A stretch of 64,000 bases of DNA from an uncultured Flavobacteriaceae bacterium (GTDB taxonomy: Bacteria; Bacteroidota; Bacteroidia; Flavobacteriales; Flavobacteriaceae), in assembly GCA_947502635.1 (NCBI GenBank), contig CANNAN010000009.1, positions 159,064 through 223,063 on the forward strand. The letters are read 5' to 3'. A program made the translations under genes and the position numbers. Positions 25,228 to 34,656 of the stretch are shown in pieces; position 1 is the stretch's first letter, and every line of letters starts with the position of its first letter. A model generated the notes under the pieces. That model was not told the origin of the DNA and searched no databases. It saw nothing but the letters and a program-made list of their open reading frames with translations.

Positions 25228-26343
25228 TTACTCAGAAATTAAATCTGCTAATTCCTTTCCAACCAAACTTCCAATAGCAACACCCATACCACCTAAACGA
25301 ACACCACAAAACACATGATTTGATACTTGTTTTACAACTGCTTTTTTCTGACTACCTAACCCCATGATGCCACTCCATCTGTGATCTATATCGAAACTAG
25401 TTTCTGGCAAAATAGTAGTTTTCAAAAGCGTTTCCAATTTTTCTTGGATTAAACGCGTTTGATTAAACTCCATAGTCTCTTCGCCTTTAAAATCAAGATG
25501 TCGACCACCACCAAGCAAGATTCTATCATCAATATTTCTAAAATAATAATAGCCTTTATCCAAATGAAATGTACCTTTTATATGTAGGTTTTTAATAGGC
25601 TTAGTGATTAATACCTGAGCACGTGCTGGTTTTACATTTCCATCTAATAATTGTGATGCAAAACCATTGGTGGCAATTAATAATTTAGATGTTGTAAATT
25701 CAAATTGATTGGTTTTTATTTTCACCGCATTAGCATCTTCTGAAAAATTTTTGACATTTATATTATTAAGAATTTTTATGTCCTTTTTTAATACTAATTG
25801 TGTCAGTGACACCATCATTTTCCCTGTATCAACTTGCCCTTCGTATTGATTGAAAATATATTTATCCTCTACGTTCTGAAATTTAAAACGATTCGGTTTT
25901 ACACTAAACACAGAGTCTTCAAATATAGATTGAAGTAACGTGTTAATATATTCTTTTTTTGAAAGACATTCTTCTAATAAATCATCTTCTTTTGTAAACA
26001 ATTCATACCCTCCTAGTCCTTGATAATCGATTATTTTATCCCCTAAAGTTCGGCGCAATAATTGCAAACCCATCACACGTTTTTTTACAAGCTCTAGGAC
26101 GTCTGCTTCTGTATGCGACTTTAAATCATCAAGCATTTCGCTAAGACTCCCAAAACAAGCAAATCCAGCATTTTTAGTACTTGCACCCTGAGGCAAAACA
26201 CCTTTTTCCAGTATTACGATATTAGCTTTAGGAAAACGCTCCTTCAAACTTAAAGCACAGTTCAAACCAACAATACCACTGCCTACAATAGTAAAATCGA
26301 TGTTAGTTAACCAGCTTTTAATTTCCCAATAGGATAAGTCCAT
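25228..26343 (-). CDS. FAD-dependent oxidoreductase, DAO family
   Basis: A 371-residue flavoprotein of the D-amino-acid/glycine oxidase superfamily. The ADP-binding motif is FTIVGSGIVGLNCALSLKER, with Glu at the end of the second strand (VILEKG). STKNAGFACFG follows the usual flavin-contact segment, and HRWSGIMGLGSQKK with GVRLGGMGVAIGSLVGKEL closes the FAD site. It oxidises an amine or amino acid that cannot be named. It is the first gene of a likely operon with mtgA and the GreA-like gene. Confidence 0.88.
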   Translation of the reverse strand: MDLSYWEIKSWLTNIDFTIVGSGIVGLNCALSLKERFPKANIVILEKGVLPQGASTKNAGFACFGSLSEMLDDLKSHTEADVLELVKKRVMGLQLLRRTLGDKIIDYQGLGGYELFTKEDDLLEECLSKKEYINTLLQSIFEDSVFSVKPNRFKFQNVEDKYIFNQYEGQVDTGKMMVSLTQLVLKKDIKILNNINVKNFSEDANAVKIKTNQFEFTTSKLLIATNGFASQLLDGNVKPARAQVLITKPIKNLHIKGTFHLDKGYYYFRNIDDRILLGGGRHLDFKGEETMEFNQTRLIQEKLETLLKTTILPETSFDIDHRWSGIMGLGSQKKAVVKQVSNHVFCGVRLGGMGVAIGSLVGKELADLISE

Positions 26344-26512
26344 TTTACGAAGTTACTGCTTTCGTGTTAAGAATAGAAACCTTCCACTTACAACAGTATA
26401 AAAAAGATATAGTGTGGCGTGTTTTGTCTTCTTCTGGTTATTTTATTTATCGAACATATCTACATCTATTATCTCCAAATGGAAATGATCACCGCAAGAA
26501 CAATCTAAATTC

Positions 26513-28432
26513 TCATAATTTTTCATCTAAAGGTATTTCAATAGTAACTATTGTACCTCTGTTAAGAGCGCTATCTATAACAAGCTCCCCTTTAAGTTGT
26601 CCCATTCTATTTTTAATATTGGAAAGCCCAATACCGTCTTGTACTTGTTTTACATTAAAGCCAACTCCATCATCTTCAAATAATAACTGAAATGTTTTTT
26701 CGTAAATAGTAAGATGCAAATCAATGTTTTTTGCATTGGCATGCTTTATAGCATTTGTAAATAGTTCTTGAATAATCTGGTAAATTTGTATTTTTATAAC
26801 TTCAGATAAATCGTCTATTTCACCTTCAGGATGCGTTAAAAAAGTAATTGAAAAATCTACATTTTGTTGTATCCTTTGAATATATTCACGAATAAGTGTC
26901 GCAAAAGCATTTTCATTAAACTTCCTAGGGATAAGATCATGAGAAATACTACGGACCAACTCATACGTTTCATCCACTTGAAGTATAATTTCCTCATCCT
27001 CTTTATTTAAACTATCCATGTTAGACATTCGCAATTTGATTCCTGCTAAATTACCTCCAATGCTATCATGTAATTGTTGAGCTATTCTGGTCCTTTCCTC
27101 TTGTTGCGCGCCTAGAGAGGTTTTGGCTAATTTTAGTTCCTGTTCGCCTAAAAGAGATGCTATTTTACGATTATTTAATTCTTTTTGTTTTGTATTCAGT
27201 TGATTTTGTGTCTGTAGTTTTTGATAGTAAACATATAGTAAAGCCAAAATAGGAATTAAAAGCGCCAAGAATCCATATAAAAATGCTTGCTTAATCGTTT
27301 TTTGACGATTTATTTCTTTCTCTTTCTGCAAAGTTTGGTATTTGTATTCCAAATCTTTAATAACTATGTTATTCTGTTGTTGTAAAACCTTATTAGAAAC
27401 ACTCAAATATTGAGTCAATAGATTATACGCATTTTTATAATCACCTCTTGCATAAAAAACACGTCTCAAACCATTTATTATCTTTTTTTGAAGCTCAAAA
27501 CGGTTCCATTGTACGGCATTAGTATAGGCCATAGAAAGTATTATTTGAGCATCTTCATACTTGCCAAGCTCTGTGTATATTTCACCAAAATTTAGCACTG
27601 CATCGATATAAAGGTCATAATAGTCATATTCCAAACTACGATCCATAATATTCTTAAAAATATCTAAGGCATTATTTCGTTTTTCGTTTTTCCAAGCTAT
27701 AATTCCCTTATATAATTCTATTTTTAGAATTAATTTTAAAGATTTTTCTGAGTTAACTAAGGCTTCGTCAAAAAACGCAATAGCTTCATCTATATTGCTT
27801 TGTGTATACCTCAAAACACCTAAGCAATAATTTGCCTGAGCAGTTAGCTCACTATCTTTATTGAATTTGGAACATTCTTGAAATAGCTCTTCTGCTTTTT
27901 TATAATCGTTTTTTTGAAAGTATACTTTTCCCAAGCCCAATTTTAACCATCCTATCTCTGGATAATTCAAAGGTTTTTTAACTATGGAAATACCTTCTAT
28001 ATAAGCTTTAAGAGCATTTTCATAAAGCCCATTCATATACATTCCGTCACCTAGAAGCCTTTTGGACTTAATTTGATATGAATTATAATGACTTATTTTT
28101 CGCTCTGCATAGGAAATAATTGAGTCTATTTTTTTAGCGTAGAACACTATGGAATCTGTTGTTCCTGCATGAACATGTGTTATTCCAATATCATATATCA
28201 AATTTAGTTTTTTATTTATATCCGTTTCGTGTTTTAGTTGAAGATAAACGGAGTCTGGAATAATATTAGGCATATATCCAAAGGATTTAAAGTTAACCTT
28301 TTCTTGGCTAACAATTGTATTGGATACTATGAGTAGTAATATTAAGAAGCTTATAAAATGACCTTTATATTCTCGAAAAAGAAAAGGGTTCCTTCTATGG
28401 TGACTCAATATGGTATTGGTTTTAAATTTCAA
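26513..28432 (-). CDS. TPR-containing sensor histidine kinase (NarL/LuxR-partner type)
   Basis: A 639-residue membrane kinase. A signal/anchor helix is near residue 28-45. An extracytoplasmic region of about six TPR units (100-350) follows, then a second membrane helix (about 388-405), a coiled coil and a HisKA_3 dimerisation domain with the phospho-accepting His in QLHDSIGGNLAGIKLRM. The HATPase domain has NAIKHANAKNI and DDGVGFN, plus GIGLSNIKNR. Such kinases pair with NarL-type response regulators. None is adjacent; the closest in this window is at 55912-56586. Confidence 0.9.
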   Translation of the reverse strand: MKFKTNTILSHHRRNPFLFREYKGHFISFLILLLIVSNTIVSQEKVNFKSFGYMPNIIPDSVYLQLKHETDINKKLNLIYDIGITHVHAGTTDSIVFYAKKIDSIISYAERKISHYNSYQIKSKRLLGDGMYMNGLYENALKAYIEGISIVKKPLNYPEIGWLKLGLGKVYFQKNDYKKAEELFQECSKFNKDSELTAQANYCLGVLRYTQSNIDEAIAFFDEALVNSEKSLKLILKIELYKGIIAWKNEKRNNALDIFKNIMDRSLEYDYYDLYIDAVLNFGEIYTELGKYEDAQIILSMAYTNAVQWNRFELQKKIINGLRRVFYARGDYKNAYNLLTQYLSVSNKVLQQQNNIVIKDLEYKYQTLQKEKEINRQKTIKQAFLYGFLALLIPILALLYVYYQKLQTQNQLNTKQKELNNRKIASLLGEQELKLAKTSLGAQQEERTRIAQQLHDSIGGNLAGIKLRMSNMDSLNKEDEEIILQVDETYELVRSISHDLIPRKFNENAFATLIREYIQRIQQNVDFSITFLTHPEGEIDDLSEVIKIQIYQIIQELFTNAIKHANAKNIDLHLTIYEKTFQLLFEDDGVGFNVKQVQDGIGLSNIKNRMGQLKGELVIDSALNRGTIVTIEIPLDEKL

Positions 28433-28482
28433 GTAATTAGAATTGAAATCTGATTAAAAAACTATCGATATAGATTATAAAT

Positions 28483-28512
28483 AAAAACTCCGAAATTGCT
28501 TTCGGAGTTTTT
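28483..28512 (-). terminator. Rho-independent terminator of the accC operon
   Basis: A perfect 13-bp stem, AAAAACTCCGAAA / TTTCGGAGTTTTT, with loop TTGC, begins 3 bases past the accC stop on the minus strand and has an A/T-rich tail on both sides. Confidence 0.92.
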
Positions 28513-28514
28513 AT

Positions 28515-29867
28515 TTATTCTTCTATTTCTTTTTCTATTACGAAGTCTTCCATAAACTTAGTCGTATAATTTCCAGCTAAATAATCGGGATGATCCATAA
28601 GCTGTCTGTGGAACGGAATAGTTGTTTTAATACCTTCTATTACAAACTCATCTAAAGCACGTTTCATTTTATTGATAGCTTCCTCTCGGGTTTGTGCCGT
28701 TGTAATTAACTTAGCTATCATAGAATCATAATTTGGCGGTATCGCATAACCAGCATAAACATGTGTATCTAAACGCACACCGTGTCCTCCTGGAGCATGT
28801 AATGTAGTAATAACACCTGGTGATGGACGGAACCCGTTAAAGGGGTCTTCTGCATTGATACGACATTCTATAGAGTGTAATTTAGGGGTGTAGTTTTTTC
28901 CTGAAATTGGCACCCCAGCAGCTACCAAAATTTGCTCACGAATTAAATCAAAATCTATGACTTGTTCTGTAATAGGATGCTCTACCTGAATACGCGTATT
29001 CATTTCCATGAAATAGAAATTACGATGCTTATCTACAAGAAACTCTACAGTTCCTGCACCTTCGTATTTAATATATTCTGCTGCTCTAACTGCTGCCATT
29101 CCCATATCATCACGAAGTTTCTTTGTCATGAAGGGTGATGGTGTTTCTTCAGTTAATTTTTGATGACGGCGTTGTACAGAACAGTCTCTTTCTGACAAGT
29201 GACATGCTTTACCTCTAGAATCTCCAACGATTTGAATTTCGATATGCCTAGGCTCTTCAATAAGCTTCTCCATATACATATCATCATTTCCAAATGCGGC
29301 TTTACTTTCTTGTCTTGCTGAATCCCACGCATCTTTTAAATCTTCAGGTTTCCATACAGCACGCATCCCTTTACCTCCACCGCCTGCAGACGCTTTTAGC
29401 ATAACAGGGTAACCTGTTTCTTTTGCTACTTTTTCACAGTCTTCAAACGTTTCTATAATGCCTTCGCTTCCAGGAACACATGGTACCCCTGCTGCTTTCA
29501 TGGTTGCCTTAGCATTCGCTTTATCACCCATTCTGTCAATCATCTCTGGTGAAGCTCCGATAAACTTTATACCGTGCTCATCACAGATTTTCGAAAACTT
29601 AGCGTTTTCAGATAAAAAACCATATCCTGGATGAATAGCATCTGCATTCGTAATTTCTGCTGCTGCTATAACATTAGACATTTTCAGATAGGACTCACTA
29701 CTTGATGGCGGACCTATACAAACGGCTTCATCTGCAAATTTAACGTGTAAACTTTCTTCATCAGCAGTTGAATAAACAGCGACTGTTTTTATACCCATCT
29801 CCTTACAGGTTCTTATAACACGTAGTGCTATTTCACCTCTATTGGCTATTAATATTTTTTTGAACAT
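28515..29867 (-). CDS. accC: Acetyl-CoA carboxylase, biotin carboxylase subunit
   Basis: A 450-residue enzyme that carboxylates biotin on AccB using ATP and bicarbonate, the first half-reaction of malonyl-CoA synthesis. It shows the biotin carboxylase N-domain ([32 protein letters not shown]), the ATP-grasp glycine loop [12 protein letters not shown], and [12 protein letters not shown] with [16 protein letters not shown] at the active site. The length matches the family (about 449). It is third in the fabH-accB-accC operon and ends at a strong terminator. Confidence 0.98.
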   Translation of the reverse strand: MFKKILIANRGEIALRVIRTCKEMGIKTVAVYSTADEESLHVKFADEAVCIGPPSSSESYLKMSNVIAAAEITNADAIHPGYGFLSENAKFSKICDEHGIKFIGASPEMIDRMGDKANAKATMKAAGVPCVPGSEGIIETFEDCEKVAKETGYPVMLKASAGGGGKGMRAVWKPEDLKDAWDSARQESKAAFGNDDMYMEKLIEEPRHIEIQIVGDSRGKACHLSERDCSVQRRHQKLTEETPSPFMTKKLRDDMGMAAVRAAEYIKYEGAGTVEFLVDKHRNFYFMEMNTRIQVEHPITEQVIDFDLIREQILVAAGVPISGKNYTPKLHSIECRINAEDPFNGFRPSPGVITTLHAPGGHGVRLDTHVYAGYAIPPNYDSMIAKLITTAQTREEAINKMKRALDEFVIEGIKTTIPFHRQLMDHPDYLAGNYTTKFMEDFVIEKEIEE

Positions 29868-29953
29868 AACTTGTTGAATTAAAAATTACAAATTCCAATC
29901 GCCAAATTCCAAACATTGGATTCTGAGATTTGTATATTGGAATTTTTAATAGG

Positions 29954-30436
29954 TTATGATGGGTCTACTAAAAATAATGGTTGATCAAATTCAACAGGCG
30001 AAGAATCGTCAACTAATACTTTAACTATCTTTCCTGAAACTTCAGATTCAATTTCATTGAAAAGCTTCATTGCTTCAATAACACAAAGCACATCTCCTTC
30101 AGCAATGGTTTGTCCTACCTCAACAAATAAAGGTTTATCTGGTGCTGGTTTTCTATAAAAAGTCCCAATGATAGGAGACTTGATTGTAATGTATTTTGAA
30201 TCTTCTGCTGCTGCTGGTTCGTTAGCTTGAGTTGCCGCAGCTTCTGTTATAACTGGTTGCGCAGCAACTGGAGCTGCCTGAGGTATATGAGTAGCAGGAA
30301 CTTGATGTACAATAGTTGTATCTGATTCCGATCCTGTTTTAATGGTGATTTTAATATCATCCATTTCTAATTTAACCTCACTTGCACCAGATTTGGCAAC
30401 AAACTTGATTAAGTTCTGAATCTCTTTTATATCCAT
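29954..30436 (-). CDS. accB: Acetyl-CoA carboxylase biotin carboxyl carrier protein
   Basis: A 160-residue carrier. The N-terminal region (MDIKEIQNLIKFVAKSGASE) is the usual BCCP helical part, followed by a Pro/Ala-rich linker (about 45-80) and the biotinyl domain. VIEAMKLFNEIES contains the Lys that BirA biotinylates. It lies between fabH and accC, the classical fatty-acid initiation cluster. Confidence 0.97.
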   Translation of the reverse strand: MDIKEIQNLIKFVAKSGASEVKLEMDDIKITIKTGSESDTTIVHQVPATHIPQAAPVAAQPVITEAAATQANEPAAAEDSKYITIKSPIIGTFYRKPAPDKPLFVEVGQTIAEGDVLCVIEAMKLFNEIESEVSGKIVKVLVDDSSPVEFDQPLFLVDPS

Positions 30437-30457
30437 GATTTTGCTATTAGTTAATGG

Positions 30458-31459
30458 TTAGTTTATTGAATTATAAGCCCATTTTAAATAAATAGACCCC
30501 CAATTAAATCCGCCACCAAAAGCGGCAAATATTATATTATCTCCTTTTTTAAGTTTCGATTCATAATCGTTTAAAAGCAAAGGCAATGTTGCAGAGGTCG
30601 TATTGCCATACTTCTCTATATTCATCATCACTTTTTCTTTGTCTAATTCTATACGTTGTGCAGTCGCATCAATAATTCGCTTATTTGCTTGATGTGCTGC
30701 CAACCAAGAAACGGTATCTTTTGTTAAATTATTACGTTCTAATATTTTAACAGTAGCATCTGCCATATTGAATACCGCATTTTTAAACACAGTCCTTCCT
30801 TCTTGAAAAGCATATTGCCCACCTTCTTCCATGGCTTCTTGTGTTAGCGGAAATGATGATCCACCATAAGTGGCTTGTAGAAATTCTCTACCAGTTCCAT
30901 CACTTCTTAAATATTCATCTTGAAGTCCTAAACTTTCTTCATTAGGTTCAAATAAAACAGCACCAGCTCCATCTCCAAAAATGATACAAGTAGCTCTATC
31001 TTTATAATTAATAATAGAAGACATTTTATCTGCTCCTATTAATAATACATTTTTATACCTACTAGATTCTATGTAACTCGCAGCTACAGACATTCCAAAC
31101 AAAAAACTAGAGCATGCAGCATCCATATCAAATGAAAATGCATTCACAGCTCCAATGCCAGAAGCCGTAAAAGATGCCGTAGAAGCCGCTTTCATATCTG
31201 GCGTTGCGGTTGCAACAATAATAAGTTCTATATCTTTGGGATCAATACCTTTTTTATTAATAAGGTCTTGGGCTGCTTTAATAGCTAAATAAGAAGTTCC
31301 TTTTCCCTCGTCTTTGAGGATCCTGCGTTCTTTAATCCCCGTACGCGAGGTAATCCATTCATCATTTGTATCAACCATTGTTTCAAGAATTTGATTGGTT
31401 AATACATATTCTGGCACATAGGCGCCTACAGCTGTAATCGCTGCTGAAATTTTACTCAT
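30458..31459 (-). CDS. fabH: 3-oxoacyl-ACP synthase III
   Basis: A 333-residue KAS III that condenses acetyl-CoA with malonyl-ACP to begin fatty acid synthesis. The catalytic Cys is in DMDAACSSFLFG, the His in WLAAHQANKRI and the Asn in EKYGNTTSATLPL. The C-terminal FAAFGGGFNWGSIYLKW matches the family end. It is first of the operon, 21 bases before accB. A terminator separates it from rpmF upstream, so it must use a promoter in 31460-31595. Confidence 0.97.
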   Translation of the reverse strand: MSKISAAITAVGAYVPEYVLTNQILETMVDTNDEWITSRTGIKERRILKDEGKGTSYLAIKAAQDLINKKGIDPKDIELIIVATATPDMKAASTASFTASGIGAVNAFSFDMDAACSSFLFGMSVAASYIESSRYKNVLLIGADKMSSIINYKDRATCIIFGDGAGAVLFEPNEESLGLQDEYLRSDGTGREFLQATYGGSSFPLTQEAMEEGGQYAFQEGRTVFKNAVFNMADATVKILERNNLTKDTVSWLAAHQANKRIIDATAQRIELDKEKVMMNIEKYGNTTSATLPLLLNDYESKLKKGDNIIFAAFGGGFNWGSIYLKWAYNSIN

Positions 31460-31595
31460 AACTTTATAGTTAATTCGACCAAAAAATCATTAAAAGTGGA
31501 CATAAATGTTCAAAATTTGGTGAAAACTACTAAATTTTAGTTTAATAACACACAAATTAATTGCTTTTGTCCTTAGAAAAAACACATCATAAAAA

Positions 31596-31619
31596 AAAAC
31601 GCTCACATGTGAGCGTTTT
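31596..31619 (-). terminator. Rho-independent terminator after rpmF
   Basis: AAAACGCTCACA / TGTGAGCGTTTT is a perfect 24-base palindrome with A and T runs on both sides. It lies 20 bases past the rpmF stop and before fabH. Confidence 0.9.
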
Positions 31620-31639
31620 ATTATATGCATGCATACTAT

Positions 31640-31840
31640 TTATGCTACGTTTTCTACTTCCGAGTTGTCAATTAAAACTTGACCCCTGTAATACAATTTT
31701 CCTTCAAACCAATGTGCTCTATGGTATAAATGAGCTTCGCCAGTTGTTGGACATGTAGCAATCTGTGGCGCAGTTGCTTTGTAATGAGTTCTTCTCTTAT
31801 CTCTTCTTGTTTTTGAGATTTTTCTCTTAGGATGTGCCAT
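31640..31840 (-). CDS. rpmF: 50S ribosomal protein L32
   Basis: A 66-residue L32 with the invariant start [19 protein letters not shown]. The [14 protein letters not shown] segment holds a single Cys and His residues, so this is the zinc-independent form. It sits 3 bases after the YceD/DUF177 gene, the universal pairing of these two genes. The downstream plsX often seen next is not present; fabH follows instead after a terminator. Confidence 0.98.
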   Translation of the reverse strand: MAHPKRKISKTRRDKRRTHYKATAPQIATCPTTGEAHLYHRAHWFEGKLYYRGQVLIDNSEVENVA

Positions 31841-31843
31841 TTT

Positions 31844-32386
31844 TTATATTTTTTTATCCGTTAATAGTTTCTTTAATGTATTCCAACGAGGATCAATATC
31901 CTCTTTTTCTTTATCTTCTTTAAGCCTTGGGCTTAATTCTTCTAGTTTTTTAAGTATGTCTGAATTTAAAGTTCCATCTTCTACACCTGGGTGTACTCTT
32001 TTAGTTGGGACTGCTAACACAATCAATTCGTAAATATATTGCTGTATATTAATTTCATATGTTCCGTGAGGAACAATAAGAATATCAATATGCTCATCAT
32101 TATATTCATCACCAAAATTCACTACTAAATCAAACGCATTCTCTATAGTTTGATTGTATGGTTCGTTTGTTAAATCGCAATTAACATTAACCCACCCTGA
32201 AACTTTAAAATGTAATTCAAGTAACGTTGCCTTTTTTTCTAGTTCAACACTTACATCGATGTCTACATTATTAAACTCCTCATACTCAAAATGTTCAAAG
32301 AACGCTTGTTCTATTTTATATTCAAAAAGATGCTTCCCTATTTTTAAACCTACAAAAGGAATTATAAACGCTTTCAATGGCTTCAT
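31844..32386 (-). CDS. YceD/DUF177 family protein
   Basis: A 180-residue protein of the DUF177 family, which is linked to 23S rRNA and ribosome biogenesis. The core is VELEKKATLLELHFKVSGWVNVNCDLTNEPYNQTI, with a Cys where other members have a CxxC pair. The C-terminus (SPRLKEDKEKEDIDPRWNTLKKLL) matches the usual DPRWxxLKKL end. The link to rpmF (3-base gap) confirms it. Confidence 0.93.
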   Translation of the reverse strand: MKPLKAFIIPFVGLKIGKHLFEYKIEQAFFEHFEYEEFNNVDIDVSVELEKKATLLELHFKVSGWVNVNCDLTNEPYNQTIENAFDLVVNFGDEYNDEHIDILIVPHGTYEINIQQYIYELIVLAVPTKRVHPGVEDGTLNSDILKKLEELSPRLKEDKEKEDIDPRWNTLKKLLTDKKI

Positions 32387-32465
32387 TCTCTCATCTATTT
32401 TGAGCCTGCAAATATATGAATTTTTATTTATGCAACATTACTTATAAACATTTTTTTGTTTATAT

Positions 32466-33506
32466 CTATTTAACCGCTTTTTTTAGTGGATTTGAGGTAA
32501 GCTCCTCATAATCAAATCTGTTCTTAAATATCTGTATAGCAGTAAAAACAGCTTCTTTAAATGAACTTGGATCTGCCTCACCTTTTCCTGCTATTTCGTA
32601 AGCTGTACCATGATCTGGAGAGGTTCTTACTTTATTCAACCCTGCCGTAAAATTAACACCTTGACCAAAAGATAGTGTTTTAAAAGGTATTAAGCCTTGA
32701 TCGTGATATGTTGCAATTATAGCATCAAAATTTTTATAATTATTGGATCCAAAAAAGCTATCTGCAGCATAAGGACCATAAACTAACTTTCCTTCTTCTT
32801 TAATTTTCTTAAGTGTAGGCCTCAAAACATCATCATCTTCACTACCAATCACGCCATTATCTCCTGTATGTGGATTAATTCCTAAAACGGCTATTTTAGG
32901 CTTCACTATTTTAAAATCCCTTTTAAGAGAATCATAAACCGTATTTATTTTTTTCACGATTAAATCCTCAGAAATATGTTCAACAATATCTTTTACAGGT
33001 ACATGATCTGTTAACAAACCAACTCTTAATGATTCGGTTACCATAAACATGAGGCTTTCCCCTTCCAGTTCTTGTGCCAAATAATCGGTATGCCCTGGGA
33101 ATTTAAAGTCTTCTGACTGAATATTATGCTTATTAATTGGTGCCGTGACTAAAACATGAATATCATTATTTTTTAATGCTTTTGTCGCTGCTTCTAAAGA
33201 CTTTATAGCATACGTACCTATTTTAAGGTCTTCTTTTCCAAATTCAATTTTAACTGGGTTATTCCAACAATTAAATACGTTAACTTTCCCTATAGCTATT
33301 TGATCTATATTATTAATATTATGAAAATTAATACTAGATTTAAAATGAGTTTTAAAAAAACTCATGGTTTTTGCCGAAGCAAAAATTACTGGCGTGCAAA
33401 AATCTAAAATTCTTGCATCTTCAAATGTTTTTAAAACAATTTCTCCGCCAATACCATTTAAATCTCCTATTGATATTCCTACTACTATATTTTCACTTTT
33501 CATCAT
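32466..33506 (-). CDS. pdxA: 4-hydroxythreonine-4-phosphate dehydrogenase
   Basis: A 346-residue NAD-dependent enzyme in the DXP-dependent pyridoxal phosphate pathway. It starts with VGISIGDLNGIGGEIVLK. The metal and substrate ligands are in TAPINKHNI, FPGHTDYLAQ, GINPHTGDNGVIG and ATYHDQGLIPFK. The C-terminal GQGVNFTAGLNKVRTSPDHGTA is diagnostic. It is divergent from ribE, so two vitamin genes share a promoter region. Confidence 0.97.
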   Translation of the reverse strand: MMKSENIVVGISIGDLNGIGGEIVLKTFEDARILDFCTPVIFASAKTMSFFKTHFKSSINFHNINNIDQIAIGKVNVFNCWNNPVKIEFGKEDLKIGTYAIKSLEAATKALKNNDIHVLVTAPINKHNIQSEDFKFPGHTDYLAQELEGESLMFMVTESLRVGLLTDHVPVKDIVEHISEDLIVKKINTVYDSLKRDFKIVKPKIAVLGINPHTGDNGVIGSEDDDVLRPTLKKIKEEGKLVYGPYAADSFFGSNNYKNFDAIIATYHDQGLIPFKTLSFGQGVNFTAGLNKVRTSPDHGTAYEIAGKGEADPSSFKEAVFTAIQIFKNRFDYEELTSNPLKKAVK

Positions 33507-33527
33507 TAATATAACAACTTTTGTTTG

Positions 33528-33535
33528 TAATTTTG
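33528..33535 (+). promoter_or_regulatory. -7 box TAATTTTG for ribE
   Basis: TAATTTTG matches TAnnTTTG exactly, 46 bases before the ribE ATG. A -33 TTG at the canonical spacing is not evident. There is no FMN riboswitch in the leader. Confidence 0.45.
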
Positions 33536-33581
33536 AATTTCATTTGGCATGGCAAATTTAACCAAATAAACAGAGAATAAC

Positions 33582-34172
33582 ATGTTTACAGGAATTATTG
33601 AAGATATAGGCGTTGTTTCTAATTTAAAGGAAGAAAAAGATAACCTTCACATATCTATTAAAAGCAATATAACAACTCAATTAAAAATTGATCAAAGTGT
33701 CGCTCATAATGGTGTATGTTTAACAGTTGTACATATTAATGATGACGAATATACGGTTACAGCGATAAAAGAAACACTAGATAAAACAAGCCTTAGTACT
33801 TTAAAAATAAACGATAAAGTAAACTTGGAGCGTGCTATGAAACTAGGAGATAGACTTGATGGCCATATCGTTCAAGGCCATGTAGATCAAACAGCAACTT
33901 GTATTGCTGTTGAAGAAGCTAACGGTAGTTGGATATTTAGCTTTGCTTACGATGCTTCACTTAATAATATAACTATAGAAAAAGGATCTATAACTATTAA
34001 TGGTACAAGTTTAACGGTTGTAAATTCAAAAAAAGATACTTTTAGCGTTGCCATTATACCTTATACATACAATCACACAAACTTTAATACGTTTAAAACA
34101 GGCACTATTGTAAACTTAGAATTTGATGTTTTAGGAAAATATGTTGCTAAACTGGTCGCGTTAAACAAGTAA
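33582..34172 (+). CDS. ribE: Riboflavin synthase, alpha subunit
   Basis: A 196-residue trimeric enzyme that dismutates two 6,7-dimethyl-8-ribityllumazine molecules into riboflavin. It begins with the invariant MFTGIIEDIG and holds two lumazine-binding repeats (about 1-95 and 96-196). The signature parts are SVAHNGVCLTVV and GDRLDGHIVQGHVD in the first, and GSITINGTSLTVV in the second. The length is slightly short of 200-215 but complete. It is convergent with the PID-CTERM gene after 3 bases. Confidence 0.97.
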   Translation: MFTGIIEDIGVVSNLKEEKDNLHISIKSNITTQLKIDQSVAHNGVCLTVVHINDDEYTVTAIKETLDKTSLSTLKINDKVNLERAMKLGDRLDGHIVQGHVDQTATCIAVEEANGSWIFSFAYDASLNNITIEKGSITINGTSLTVVNSKKDTFSVAIIPYTYNHTNFNTFKTGTIVNLEFDVLGKYVAKLVALNK

Positions 34173-34175
34173 TAA

Positions 34176-34373
34176 TTATTGATCTTTATTCTTAATCAAT
34201 AATTTCTTTACTCCATAAAATAAAGCGAAAGCCATACCAAATAATACTCCCCCATCTATAGGAAATCCGAAAGGCGGCGGTGGCCCTGGAGGTGGTGGAT
34301 CTTGAGCCACACATACAAAGCTTATTAATACAAATAAGATTGAGGCCAGTATTCTTTTCTTTTGTATTCTCAT
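34176..34373 (-). CDS. Small PID-CTERM-type membrane protein
   Basis: A 65-residue protein: signal peptide (about 1-23), a Pro-rich stretch (DPPPPGPPPPFG), then FPIDGGVLFGMAFALFYGVKKL, which is the PID-CTERM pattern of Bacteroidota: a Pro-Ile-Asp motif, one membrane helix and a basic end. Proteins with this tail are thought to be processed by an exosortase/archaeosortase-like enzyme. After removal of the signal and the tail little mature protein would remain. It is a lone minus-strand gene. Confidence 0.75.
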   Translation of the reverse strand: MRIQKKRILASILFVLISFVCVAQDPPPPGPPPPFGFPIDGGVLFGMAFALFYGVKKLLIKNKDQ

Positions 34374-34656
34374 GGGGTCACAAATGTATTAAAAAAAGTG
34401 AGTTCTCAAAAAAAACACACTATAATTCATAAAAAATAATCCATAAAGTGATAAAAATCATCGACAAAATACATCTTTTTTAACTTATCACTTAATTTCA
34501 TCCTTTTTTCTACAAAAAATATAATTATAAATAAAATCTTACATTTTTTAATGTGCAAAACAAATATATATAAATTTTTTATAAAATAAATTAAAATTTA
34601 AACATTTTAATTTTGAAGAATTCATCTAATGAAACCATTTAAACAATCTCTATTTA

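Noticed and set aside
26364..26690. Plus-strand ORF of 108 codons
   Set aside because: It overlaps the histidine kinase 3' end in antisense and its protein has no domain; treated as a shadow.
33507..33581. FMN riboswitch before ribE
   Set aside because: The leader is far too short and has none of the conserved RFN elements.
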